Positions 1 to 4,858 of a stretch of DNA of 5,659 nucleotides are shown here, in pieces. The notes below the pieces were generated by a model, which was given only the letters and a program-made list of their open reading frames with translations, was not told where the DNA came from and made no database searches. Source of the DNA: Minisyncoccota bacterium (GTDB taxonomy: Bacteria; Patescibacteriota; Minisyncoccia; Phycocordibacterales; UBA1006); the NCBI GenBank assembly GCA_937970115.1, contig CALBVO010000024.1, positions 1 to 5,659 of the forward strand. The letters run 5' to 3'. The stretch's first letter is position 1, and the number at the start of each line of letters is the position of its first letter. The translations under genes and the position numbers were made by a program.

Positions 1-339
1 TGCATTTTTCAGAATTGCTGCAGCCTCAGTTTCAGCGAGCCCTTTCGCGTTTGAAATTTGAATATCTGCATGCTCTTTTGCATCTGCCATGATTTGGTTT
101 GCTTGGCTTTTTGCTGTCTTGATTTCTTCACCTGCTTTTTGCCTTGCAATCAAAAGTTCGTTTTCTGATTGCTGTGCCTGATCAATTCCCGCTTGAATTT
201 TATTCGTACGTTCATCGATCGCTTTCTTTACAGGTCCAAAAACAAAACGCTTCAGAATCCAGAAAATAATCAAAAAGTTAATAAAGTTTGCAAGTGCAAC
301 TTGCCAATCAAACCCAATATTTTGTAATACCTCTAACAT
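1..339 (-). CDS. atpF: F-type ATP synthase subunit b, 5' part (runs off the window)
   Basis: Subunit b of the F0 stator stalk: it anchors in the membrane beside subunit a and reaches up as a coiled coil to hold F1 still against the turning c-ring. I translated 113 residues from the ATG at 339-337 to base 1 with no stop. The product begins MLEVLQNIGFDWQVALANF. One membrane helix spans about residues 12-33. It is followed by the family-typical FGPVKKAIDER (about 34-44) and then a long charged, alanine- and glutamine-rich helix with no proline, as expected for the b dimer. The C-terminal delta-binding part is outside the window. The gene starts 28 bases after the atpE stop in the order a-c-b, which supports the call. 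The leader before the ATG (CCTTATTT) has no Shine-Dalgarno sequence. Certain as a family assignment; only the 3' end is missing. Confidence 0.95.
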   Translation of the reverse strand, partial: MLEVLQNIGFDWQVALANFINFLIIFWILKRFVFGPVKKAIDERTNKIQAGIDQAQQSENELLIARQKAGEEIKTAKSQANQIMADAKEHADIQISNAKGLAETEAAAILKNA

Positions 340-367
340 AAATAAGGTTGTCGTGGGTTAATGTCGA

Positions 368-583
368 TTAGATTAAGAAGAATGCTACAAGTGCATAAAT
401 TGCTGCTGACTCAACGAGCGCTACTCCAACAATCATTTTTGTAAAAATATCTCCGGCTGCTTCTGGGTTTCGTCCCATCGCCTCCATTGCTTTACCTACC
501 AAGTACCCTTCTCCGATCGCTGATCCAAACATTGATAATGTTGCGATTCCTTTTGCGATATACCGTGCTGCTTCTGCTTCCAT
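368..583 (-). CDS. atpE: F-type ATP synthase subunit c (rotor ring)
   Basis: Subunit c of F0: copies assemble into the membrane rotor ring, and each carries one ion through the a/c interface. It is 71 residues, short but normal for the family, with two membrane helices (about 9-32 and 47-70) joined by the polar loop GRNPEA (37-42), where R38, N39 and P40 match the conserved loop that touches the F1 foot. E58, in the helix-2 motif VALVESAAIYALV, is the essential ion-carrying carboxylate. A second glutamate, E25, lies in helix 1 (IGEGYLVGKA) where Na+-type rings have glutamine, and S59 follows E58; together these resemble a two-carboxylate Na+ site. It lies between atpB and atpF. The 51-base AT-rich gap before it holds no clear Shine-Dalgarno sequence but includes the palindrome AAAATTAATTTT. 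The stop is TAA. Confidence 0.97.
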   Translation of the reverse strand: MEAEAARYIAKGIATLSMFGSAIGEGYLVGKAMEAMGRNPEAAGDIFTKMIVGVALVESAAIYALVAFFLI

Positions 584-634
584 AATAATTTAAAATTAAT
601 TTTATATATAAATACTGTTAATACCTTACGTGTA

Positions 635-1432
635 TTAGTCGTTTTTTGTAATATCTTCGATAGGCTTTAGTGACAAGGTATAATATACCGCCACTAGTGC
701 TGCAAATACCATACCCTGAAGAAGTCCAGTGAATCCACTCATAATCGCCCAAACGGCGGGTAAAATATAGGCAAATGAACCCATAATGATAATAGCAAGA
801 ACTTGTCCTGCATATACATTACCAAATAAACGGAACGATAGTGAGACAATTTTTGCAACCTCACCAATAATATCCAAGAGTCCAACAAAAAATTCAATAA
901 GACCTACAAAACCTTCTGTCATTCCTTTTTTGAATCCATTAATAATTCCTTTTATATTAAAGTAATTATTTAAATATCCAAAAAATCCGTACTCACGCAT
1001 TGAAACAATATTTAATGCGATTACTGCTGCTAATGATACACCTAACACCGTATTAAAATCTGATGTTGGTGTCCTCAAAACAGCAATACCCTTATAGGTA
1101 ATATCGGTCAGTCCAGGTAGTAACCCAATAACATTAGCTACAGCAAAGTAAACTAGAATCGTTGCGATAACAGGAAAAATCTTTTCTGCATGATCGCGAC
1201 TACCAGTGATTTGTTGTACTAAACCTAAAATTGACTCGTAAATCATTTCAACGATAGATTGAAACGTTCCTGGAACTATAGTGAACTTTCGTACATTATA
1301 GAGTCCAATCCACAAAAATAATATTGCAATAAGCGCAATCATTAATGTCGAATTAGCAATTCCAAAATTACCAATAGAGAATACGATTTCAGGTTGAATT
1401 GCGGTTAATACCCGTTCAAATCCTAAACTCAT
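635..1432 (-). CDS. atpB: F-type ATP synthase subunit a
   Basis: Subunit a, the static membrane channel of F0 that passes ions to and from the c-ring. It is 265 residues, within the usual range. The essential arginine is R201 in the signature SLSFRLFGNVYAG (197-209), matching E. coli R210. Q239 in GLLQGMVFAAL occupies the helix where E. coli has Q252. Further hydrophobic helices lie at about 28-46, 84-105, 126-145, 172-200 (the horizontal helix leading to R201), 209-228 and 232-254. The N-terminus is short and there is no obvious signal peptide. The ATG follows the stop of the AtpZ-like gene by six bases, so the two are certainly co-transcribed. The leader (GTTATTT) lacks a Shine-Dalgarno sequence. 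The stop is TAA, and the C-terminus is charged (PIEDITKND). High confidence from the arginine motif and the neighbours. Confidence 0.97.
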   Translation of the reverse strand: MSLGFERVLTAIQPEIVFSIGNFGIANSTLMIALIAILFLWIGLYNVRKFTIVPGTFQSIVEMIYESILGLVQQITGSRDHAEKIFPVIATILVYFAVANVIGLLPGLTDITYKGIAVLRTPTSDFNTVLGVSLAAVIALNIVSMREYGFFGYLNNYFNIKGIINGFKKGMTEGFVGLIEFFVGLLDIIGEVAKIVSLSFRLFGNVYAGQVLAIIIMGSFAYILPAVWAIMSGFTGLLQGMVFAALVAVYYTLSLKPIEDITKND

Positions 1433-1438
1433 AAATAA

Positions 1439-1744
1439 CTATTTGCTTTCAGACATAATATCATTTGACAGTATGTCTGAGTTAGTTTCTTGGGCACGGA
1501 GTTGCTTAATACGAGCATCGAGTGCGCGTACCTCTTTTGAAATTTTTCGATACAAAAGAATAACCCCAGTCCAAGAAGTAATAAAAGCCAAAGGAAAAAG
1601 ATACATGAATTTTATATCGGACAAGTAGCTAATTCCAGAAATAATCAAAATTGGCACAATAAAAATTACAGCGACTTTGATAGCTAAATTAACTATTTTG
1701 CCAGCATAGGCATCACGTTTTTTTTCTAGTTCCTCAAGCTTCAT
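1439..1744 (-). CDS. AtpZ/AtpI-like small membrane protein, first gene of the atp operon
   Basis: A 101-residue protein with a charged N-terminus (MKLEELEKKRDAYAGK), two membrane helices (about 18-40 and 46-66) and a charged, probably helical tail (about 66-85). Small two-helix proteins of the AtpZ/AtpI family commonly open atp operons and are linked to c-ring assembly or Mg2+ handling; position and topology make this the best call, but the sequence is divergent. I start it at the ATG at 1744-1742. The open frame continues upstream to an ATG at 1801, but that longer form would span the promoter at 1782-1809 and begins with a sequence unlike the family. There is no clear Shine-Dalgarno sequence. 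The stop is TAG, the only TAG among the genes here, and atpB begins six bases later. Alternative: an unrelated two-helix protein in the same place. Confidence 0.65.
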   Translation of the reverse strand: MKLEELEKKRDAYAGKIVNLAIKVAVIFIVPILIISGISYLSDIKFMYLFPLAFITSWTGVILLYRKISKEVRALDARIKQLRAQETNSDILSNDIMSESK

Positions 1745-1781
1745 AATAAAGATGACAAAGGCGTGTGCAATTGTCCGCGTC

Positions 1782-1809
1782 AGTATAGCATTAATGATCA
1801 TTGGGGCAA
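1782..1809 (-). promoter_or_regulatory. Extended -10 promoter of the atp operon
   Basis: On the minus strand, TTGCCC (1809-1804) is followed after 16 bases by TATACT (1787-1782). The -10 is preceded by TGC, so it has the TGn of an extended -10 element. Transcription should begin near 1775, leaving a leader of about 30 bases before the AtpZ-like ATG. The promoter sits directly after the terminator at 1811-1839, so the operon is insulated from the gene upstream. Predicted from sequence only. Confidence 0.65.
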
Positions 1810-1810
1810 G

Positions 1811-1839
1811 AAAAAAAACACCTTTACAGGTGCTTTTTT
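1811..1839 (-). terminator. Intrinsic terminator after the 136-residue gene
   Basis: Stem CACCT/AGGTG (1819-1823 and 1828-1832) with loop TTAC, flanked by eight A on one side and six T on the other. Read on the minus strand it ends in eight T, so it terminates the gene at 1854-2264. The A/T flanks would let it work in both directions. The stem is only five GC-containing pairs, extended by A-T pairs. Confidence 0.8.
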
Positions 1840-1853
1840 AAATTTTAAGGGAA

Positions 1854-2264
1854 TTAATCTACTGTTACCAAGATAGGCATTTCACTAATTGGAGCGATAC
1901 GGATTAACCTACCTTTAAGACGCAATAATTGCTTTTTACTTTCAAGGTGAGCTGATCTAATTTTAGAAAAAGTTATAAAGTCCTTTGACACAAGATATGA
2001 TTCAATTTTTCCTGCAAGAATTTTTCTCCTACCATAAATACTTTTATGGCGATCAAGTAGCTCTTCGCTACGTAATACTTCTTTAAACTGTGTATCGTCT
2101 TTCTTCATGAGATTAAACTCGTTGGGTTCAAGATAAATCCATAGAGTATTTAATTCCTCTTGTGTAACTTTTTCGAAAACTAGTTCTTCGTTTGTTTTTT
2201 TATTGAAAATTAATCTAAAAAGATATTCAAAAAAAGTGGCGATATTCATTAAAATAAATTTCAT
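1854..2264 (-). CDS. Hypothetical protein, 136 residues, hydrophobic N-terminus
   Basis: I do not recognise this protein. Residues 1-20 are hydrophobic and aromatic (MKFILMNIATFFEYLFRLIF) and may form a membrane anchor; there is no signal peptidase site. The middle (about 22-115) is rich in Lys, Glu and Arg and looks helical, with a basic patch GRRKILAGK. The last 20 or so residues (LIRIAPISEMPILVTVD) look like beta strand. M6 is an alternative start in the same frame. It has its own promoter (2324-2332) and terminator (1811-1839), so it is probably a single-gene unit next to, but not part of, the atp operon. The stop is TAA. The leader before the ATG (CCTTTATGAAAA) has no Shine-Dalgarno sequence. 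That it is a real gene is supported by the promoter and terminator framing, not by similarity. Confidence 0.75.
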   Translation of the reverse strand: MKFILMNIATFFEYLFRLIFNKKTNEELVFEKVTQEELNTLWIYLEPNEFNLMKKDDTQFKEVLRSEELLDRHKSIYGRRKILAGKIESYLVSKDFITFSKIRSAHLESKKQLLRLKGRLIRIAPISEMPILVTVD

Positions 2265-2323
2265 TTTTCATAAAGGTGTATTCAATTAAACTTCAGTGAT
2301 ACGATTTGGTTTTTCTATTGTTA

Positions 2324-2332
2324 ATTATAGCA
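2324..2332 (-). promoter_or_regulatory. Extended -10 promoter of the 136-residue gene
   Basis: The minus strand reads TGC followed by TATAAT (2329-2324), a perfect extended -10. No good -35 is present (the nearest is TTTCTA, 18 bases upstream), as is common with strong extended -10 sites. The start point would be near 2317, giving a leader of about 50 bases. Confidence 0.65.
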
Positions 2333-2391
2333 AGAAAATTTTTAAAATAGAAAGTTTTCTGTGCGTATACTAGTGATTGATCAGGAGTCCT

Positions 2392-2411
2392 TATTTTCAT
2401 AAATGAAAATA
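2392..2411. repeat. Perfect 9-bp inverted repeat, hairpin or operator-like
   Basis: TATTTTCAT, then AA, then ATGAAAATA. It is a perfect dyad between the putative ncRNA and the promoter of the 136-residue gene, about 63 bases upstream of that promoter's -10. It could be a regulator-binding site or a weak hairpin; nothing else identifies it. The rest of 2330-2450 is AT-rich and I see no gene in it. Confidence 0.45.
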
Positions 2412-2450
2412 TAGGCTGACATAAATATACCAGAGAATTTAATCATAAAT

Positions 2451-2468
2451 AAAACACTGACGTGTTTT
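2451..2468 (-). terminator. Terminator-like hairpin at the end of the putative ncRNA
   Basis: AAAACAC and GTGTTTT (2451-2457, 2462-2468) pair around the loop TGAC. On the minus strand the hairpin is followed by ATTTATG, a weak T-rich tail. On the plus strand it is followed by CCC, so minus is the likelier direction. The stem is mostly A-T pairs, so its strength is modest. Confidence 0.45.
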
Positions 2469-2600
2469 CCCGCGACCCCGACTCGTCTGTTCTGGTCTTC
2501 ACTACAGGAGTACTTCCAAAAATATACTCACCTTGTTCGTTATTTCTAGGTCGCGCACCGCTCATCCATTAAACATGACTGTATCTTTCAGGTCCTAACA
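2451..2600 (-). ncRNA. Putative structured RNA of unknown class, strand uncertain
   Basis: This 150-base stretch has no open frame of note but is richer in G and C than the flanking spacers. CGCGACC (2471-2477) and GGTCGCG (2549-2555) form a perfect 7-bp closing stem around a 71-base interior. The interior can form a second arm on the minus strand, GAGTA pairing with TACTC near 2510-2530. On the minus strand it would end at the terminator-like hairpin 2451-2468. It lies just after the tRNA-Ile terminator. I compared it by eye with tmRNA, the signal recognition particle RNA, RNase P RNA, 6S RNA and group I introns and found no convincing match. I cannot point to a good promoter on either strand, so both its ends and its strand are guesses. 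Confidence 0.35.
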
Positions 2601-2619
2601 AAATCTCCACAGGAGATTT
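2601..2619. repeat. Perfect 8-bp hairpin
   Basis: AAATCTCC, loop ACA, GGAGATTT. It lies in tandem with the terminator at 2629-2650, 9 bases apart. It may be a second, weaker stop signal for the tRNA-Ile transcript (minus-strand tail TTTTGTT) or the first structure of the putative ncRNA. Confidence 0.5.
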
Positions 2620-2628
2620 CTGCATGCA

Positions 2629-2650
2629 AAAAATCCCTAGAGGGATTTTT
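2629..2650 (-). terminator. Intrinsic terminator of tRNA-Ile (bidirectional)
   Basis: AAAAATCCC and GGGATTTTT pair perfectly around the loop TAGA. On the minus strand the hairpin ends in six T and lies two bases beyond the encoded CCA of tRNA-Ile. The symmetric A/T flanks would also stop plus-strand transcription. Confidence 0.8.
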
Positions 2651-2651
2651 C

Positions 2652-2728
2652 TGGTGCGCATGCTAGGACTTGAACCTAGGACCTCGTCATTATCAGTGAC
2701 GCGCTCTAACCACCTGAGCTACACGCGC
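2652..2728 (-). tRNA. tRNA-Ile (anticodon GAT), CCA encoded
   Basis: A complete cloverleaf. The acceptor stem is GCGCGTG/CATGCGC with one G-T pair. The D arm is GCTC/GAGC with loop AGGTGGTTA. The anticodon stem is CGTCA/TGACG with loop CTGATAA, which gives anticodon GAT (2694-2692), reading ATC and ATT codons. The variable loop is AGGTC and the T arm is CTAGG/CCTAG with loop TTCAAGT. The discriminator A (2655) is followed by a genomically encoded CCA (2654-2652). It has its own promoter (2753-2781) and terminator, so it is a stand-alone gene and not part of an rRNA operon here. Confidence 0.97.
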
Positions 2729-2752
2729 AAAAGACTGTTTAAGTCGATTGGA

Positions 2753-2781
2753 ATAGTATATCAAAAAATATGTTTTTGCAA
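2753..2781 (-). promoter_or_regulatory. Promoter of tRNA-Ile
   Basis: On the minus strand, TTGCAA (2781-2776) is followed after 17 bases by TACTAT (2758-2753). An overlapping reading is TGA plus TATACT (2760-2755), an extended -10 at 15-base spacing. Either puts the start point about 18-25 bases before the mature tRNA 5' end. Confidence 0.6.
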
Positions 2782-2802
2782 ATAGAAACTACATAAAAGA
2801 AA

Positions 2803-2827
2803 AGGCTCCTGTAAAAAACAAGAGCCT
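2803..2827 (-). terminator. Intrinsic terminator downstream of the tRNA-like element
   Basis: On the minus strand AGGCTCTTGT and ACAGGAGCCT form a 10-bp stem with one T-G wobble around a five-T loop, followed by TTTTCTTTT. The plus strand lacks a T tail. It must end a minus-strand transcript from the right: the hydrolase mRNA, the tRNA-like RNA, or both as one transcript. Confidence 0.85.
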
Positions 2828-2829
2828 GC

Positions 2830-2931
2830 TTGAAATAGATTAATTTTACAAATAATAATTTAACTAACTAAACCTAAAGAATAAAATATTATTTAACGTA
2901 TTTTTCAACATTTGGTCTTAATCTATTTCAA
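2830..2931. repeat. 14-bp perfect inverted repeat around a 74-base AT-rich loop
   Basis: TTGAAATAGATTAA (2830-2843) and its exact reverse complement (2918-2931). The right arm also lies inside a competing short hairpin, TTGGT/ACCAA (2912-2916, 2932-2936). The interior (2844-2917) has no open frame and is almost entirely A and T. In the minus-strand RNA this stem would sit between the tRNA-like element and the terminator at 2803-2827. I see nothing else in the gene-free stretch 2782-2947. Confidence 0.7.
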
Positions 2932-2947
2932 ACCAATATTACATTAG

Positions 2948-3019
2948 AGCCGAGTATCGGGTTCGAACCAATAACTTTTACATTAGTAAAGTAATTTTTA
3001 CTAACTAAATTCACTCGGC
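2948..3019 (-). pseudogene. tRNA-shaped element, probably a degenerate tRNA
   Basis: The acceptor stem GCCGAGT/ACTCGGC (3019-3013, 2955-2949) and the T arm ATTGG/CCGAT with loop TTCGAAC are perfect and canonical, and the length (72) is right. The middle is not. A D arm ATTT/AAAT can be drawn, but the best anticodon stem ACTTT/AAAGT leaves a nine-base loop and almost no variable loop, and no reading gives T33 with a sound stem. Instead TTAGTAAA and TTTACTAA (2983-2990, 2997-3004) make an 8-bp hairpin joining what would be the D and anticodon regions. No CCA is encoded. The acceptor and T arms recall tRNA-Thr-like genes, but I cannot assign an anticodon. It is either a decayed tRNA, a tRNA-like domain of another RNA, or an unusual functional tRNA. 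Confidence 0.6.
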
Positions 3020-3058
3020 ATTTAATAACTATATTACAAATAAATGATTAACCGTCAA

Positions 3059-3669
3059 TTATTGATTTAATTTCTGAATGTTTTCAAATAATTCTGGAAA
3101 TGTTTCATGCAGAAAATGACCCCTATCTTCAAAAACATGAAAATGTGAACTTGGAATTTGTTTATGATATTTTTCTGATTCAGCTATTGGAACAACTTTA
3201 TCATCTTTTGAATGATAAATATGAATTTCAGGAATGTTTTTTTCTAATAATTTACCCGGAAAATTATTAAAATCTAATTTAAAATCATCCTCAAATGCTG
3301 AATGTGATGGCGCAACTAAATGAAATTGTTTTATTGTAAGATTAAAATCTTCTTCTGCTAAATATTTTGCTAAAAAATTCCCACCTAATGAATGACCTAC
3401 TAATACTATTCCGTCTCTCATAAATTCTATATGTCGTTCAAACCAAATTTTCCATTCACTATAATGAGCATTTTGTTTACATGGCATCTCAGGTTTTACC
3501 ACATCAAAAAAGTCTTCTTCTAAAAAAGAATAATAATTATAATGCCAACGTTCACGTTTAAAAATTGAATAAGGATCACATTTTTTGTTTTTAAATATTC
3601 AATATACAAATCAGTGTTTTTCCAGGGTGAACCACCATGAATATGAATAAGTTGTTGTTTTTCTTTCAT
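3059..3669 (-). pseudogene. RBBP9-like alpha/beta serine hydrolase, frameshifted in an A6 run
   Basis: The gene starts at ATG 3669 (an in-frame TAA lies 12 bases upstream) with MKEKQQLIHIHGGSPWKN, the first strand and HxHGG turn of small RBBP9/YdeN-type hydrolases. After codon 29 the frame fails at a run of six A (minus strand, 3586-3581) and stops at a TAG. One extra base, or a -1 slip, continues into CDPYSIFKRERWHYNYYSF and on to VVKPEMPCKQNAHYSEWKIWF, giving about 203 residues. The rest is intact: nucleophile serine in GHSLGG, aspartate in HSKDDKVVP and histidine in DRGHF. The downstream open frame alone would be 147 residues from a GTG at 3502. This family hydrolyses unknown small esters or acts as a lipase-like enzyme. 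The base composition is clearly more AT-rich than prfA, which may mean transfer. It may be a recent pseudogene, a sequencing error or a slippage gene. Confidence 0.8.
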
Positions 3670-3711
3670 ATTAAAATATTACCATATCCAATAATGATAA
3701 TTAATTGAAAT

Positions 3712-3765
3712 GAAGATCGAGGAGGTGAATGCCGAAGGCAGAGAGGCTGCCCTGGGGTGCAAAGA
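3712..3765. other. GC-rich island between prfA and the hydrolase
   Basis: 32 of 54 bases are G or C (59%) in surroundings near 30%. It contains GGCAG/CTGCC and GCC/GGC hairpin arms. On the plus strand it reads AGGAGGTGA directly before an ATG (3729-3731) that opens a 21-codon frame running antisense into the end of prfA. On the transcribed minus strand the same place reads TCACCTCCT, like the 3' tail of 16S rRNA. I cannot say whether it is an RNA, a small gene or a fragment of something inserted. Confidence 0.5.
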
Positions 3766-3776
3766 AATTCGTTCAA

Positions 3777-4757
3777 TTAATTGTCATTAGCTAGTTCTTC
3801 TTGTTTTTCAAGGATTGTATCAACCACTTTTGCCAAACTCCCTGTCATAATTCCATTAATATTTGACCATGATTCCTTGATCCGGTGATCAGTAATTCTA
3901 TCCTGCGGGAAATTATAGGTTCTGATTTTCTCGCTTCTATCCCCTGTTCCTATTTGATTTCGGCGGATACCGTCCTGTTTTGCACGGTCTTCTTCATCCT
4001 TGATGGCTTGTAGTTTTGATTTCAAAATAGACAATGCTGCCTCCTTGTTCTTTAACTGGGTTCTGTGTGCAGTCGATCGGACATCCATACCTGACGGTTT
4101 ATGTATTACCCGAACAGCTGTTTCAACCTTGTTAACATTTTGCCCTCCTGCTCCACCTGAACGTGATGTTTCAAATTCTAAATCACCTGGATTTAATTCA
4201 ATTGTTGTTCGCTTAAACAATGGCATAACCGCGACCGATACAGTCGAGGTGTGAATACGCCCCTGTTTTTCGGTTGCTGGAATACGTTGCACCCGGTGCA
4301 CGCCTGTTTCCCATTGCAGAAATGTATAGACGTCTTCACCTTTGATTTCGTAGGATGCTTCTTTGTATCCGCCCAGATCATTTAATGACAAACTAACCGG
4401 TGACCATGACCATCCATGGGTTTCGGCATATCGTTCATACATTTCAACAATTTCTTTGGCAAATAATGATGCCTCGTCACCTCCTGCGCCTGCGCGAACC
4501 TCCAAAATGATTTCTCGCGGCGATTCCTTGTCGGCGACCTCTTCTTTTTTGATGATATCCATTGCCTGCGTGATGAATTGATTGATCTGATTCGTCAGAC
4601 TTTCGATCTCTTCTGCTGCCATTTCAGCCATTTCTGGGTCCTGGGCCATTTGTTTGGTTTCATCGAGTTTCCAGCCTAATTCAATAATTTGGGTTGCAAA
4701 ATAGTTGGTGCTGGGGCTTGATTTAATTTTTTCTATATCGTGATCAAGAATTTCCAT
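3777..4757 (-). CDS. prfA: Peptide chain release factor 1
   Basis: Class I release factor, which recognises UAA and UAG in the ribosomal A site and triggers hydrolysis of peptidyl-tRNA. It is 326 residues, about 35 fewer than E. coli RF1, with the deficit in the N-terminal helical domain. The stop-codon tripeptide PAT is at 160-162 (HRVQRIPATEKQGRIHTS), which marks it as RF1; RF2 would have SPF. The catalytic GGQ is at 204-206 in RSGGAGGQNVNK, and its glutamine is the usual target of methylation by PrmC. Also conserved are EVRAGAGGDEASLF (86-99) and GDRSEKIRTYNFPQDRITDHRI (272-293). The prmC gene that often follows prfA is absent here. The leader before the ATG (GCTGTTTGACAT) has no Shine-Dalgarno sequence. 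A possible extended -10 (TGATATGCT) so close to the ATG hints at a nearly leaderless mRNA. The stop is TAA. Confidence 0.97.
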   Translation of the reverse strand: MEILDHDIEKIKSSPSTNYFATQIIELGWKLDETKQMAQDPEMAEMAAEEIESLTNQINQFITQAMDIIKKEEVADKESPREIILEVRAGAGGDEASLFAKEIVEMYERYAETHGWSWSPVSLSLNDLGGYKEASYEIKGEDVYTFLQWETGVHRVQRIPATEKQGRIHTSTVSVAVMPLFKRTTIELNPGDLEFETSRSGGAGGQNVNKVETAVRVIHKPSGMDVRSTAHRTQLKNKEAALSILKSKLQAIKDEEDRAKQDGIRRNQIGTGDRSEKIRTYNFPQDRITDHRIKESWSNINGIMTGSLAKVVDTILEKQEELANDN

Positions 4758-4790
4758 ATGTCAAACAGCATATCAGAATTATCTAATAAA

Positions 4791-4819
4791 AAAACCCAAA
4801 ATAGTATATCTTGGGTTTT
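4791..4819 (-). terminator. Intrinsic terminator after the secreted protein gene
   Basis: AAAACCCAA and TTGGGTTTT (4791-4799, 4811-4819) form a 9-bp stem around an 11-base loop. On the minus strand it is followed by further T (seven in all), a good terminator. The loop contains TATACT on the minus strand, which could double as a -10 sequence for prfA, though I see no -35 for it. Confidence 0.8.
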
Positions 4820-4831
4820 AATGTTTTTTTT

Positions 4832-4858
4832 AAGTTTTTTAAGTTTTTTAAGTTTTTT
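4832..4858. repeat. Three exact tandem copies of a 9-bp unit across a stop codon
   Basis: AAGTTTTTT is repeated at 4832-4840, 4841-4849 and 4850-4858. On the minus strand it reads AAAAAACTT and covers the last codons of the gene at 4848-5381. Because the unit is nine bases, each copy repeats Lys-Thr-stop in the same frame, giving three in-frame TAA codons. Confidence 0.85.

Noticed and set aside
584..634. Internal promoter before atpE (TTAACA, 17 bases, TAATTT).
   Set aside because: The -10 match is poor and any AT-rich spacer gives such hits; the gap is better seen as a translation leader.
1443..1628. A 61-codon plus-strand frame.
   Set aside because: It is antisense to the AtpZ-like gene, with no leader or promoter; a shadow frame.
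2451..2600. Group I intron: the minus strand has GCGGGAAA (P-like) and AAGATACAGTC (S-like).
   Set aside because: The two elements are in the wrong order, no Q or R partners pair with them, and there is no split exon, since tRNA-Ile is complete.
2948..3019. 3' end of a tmRNA.
   Set aside because: The acceptor stem is closed by its own 5' strand within 72 bases, it lacks the tmRNA acceptor sequence and CCA, and there is no tag reading frame.
4000..4581. Open frames inside prfA on the plus strand and in another minus frame (62 to 84 codons).
   Set aside because: They are shadows of the strongly conserved prfA frame, with low-quality, unrecognisable products.
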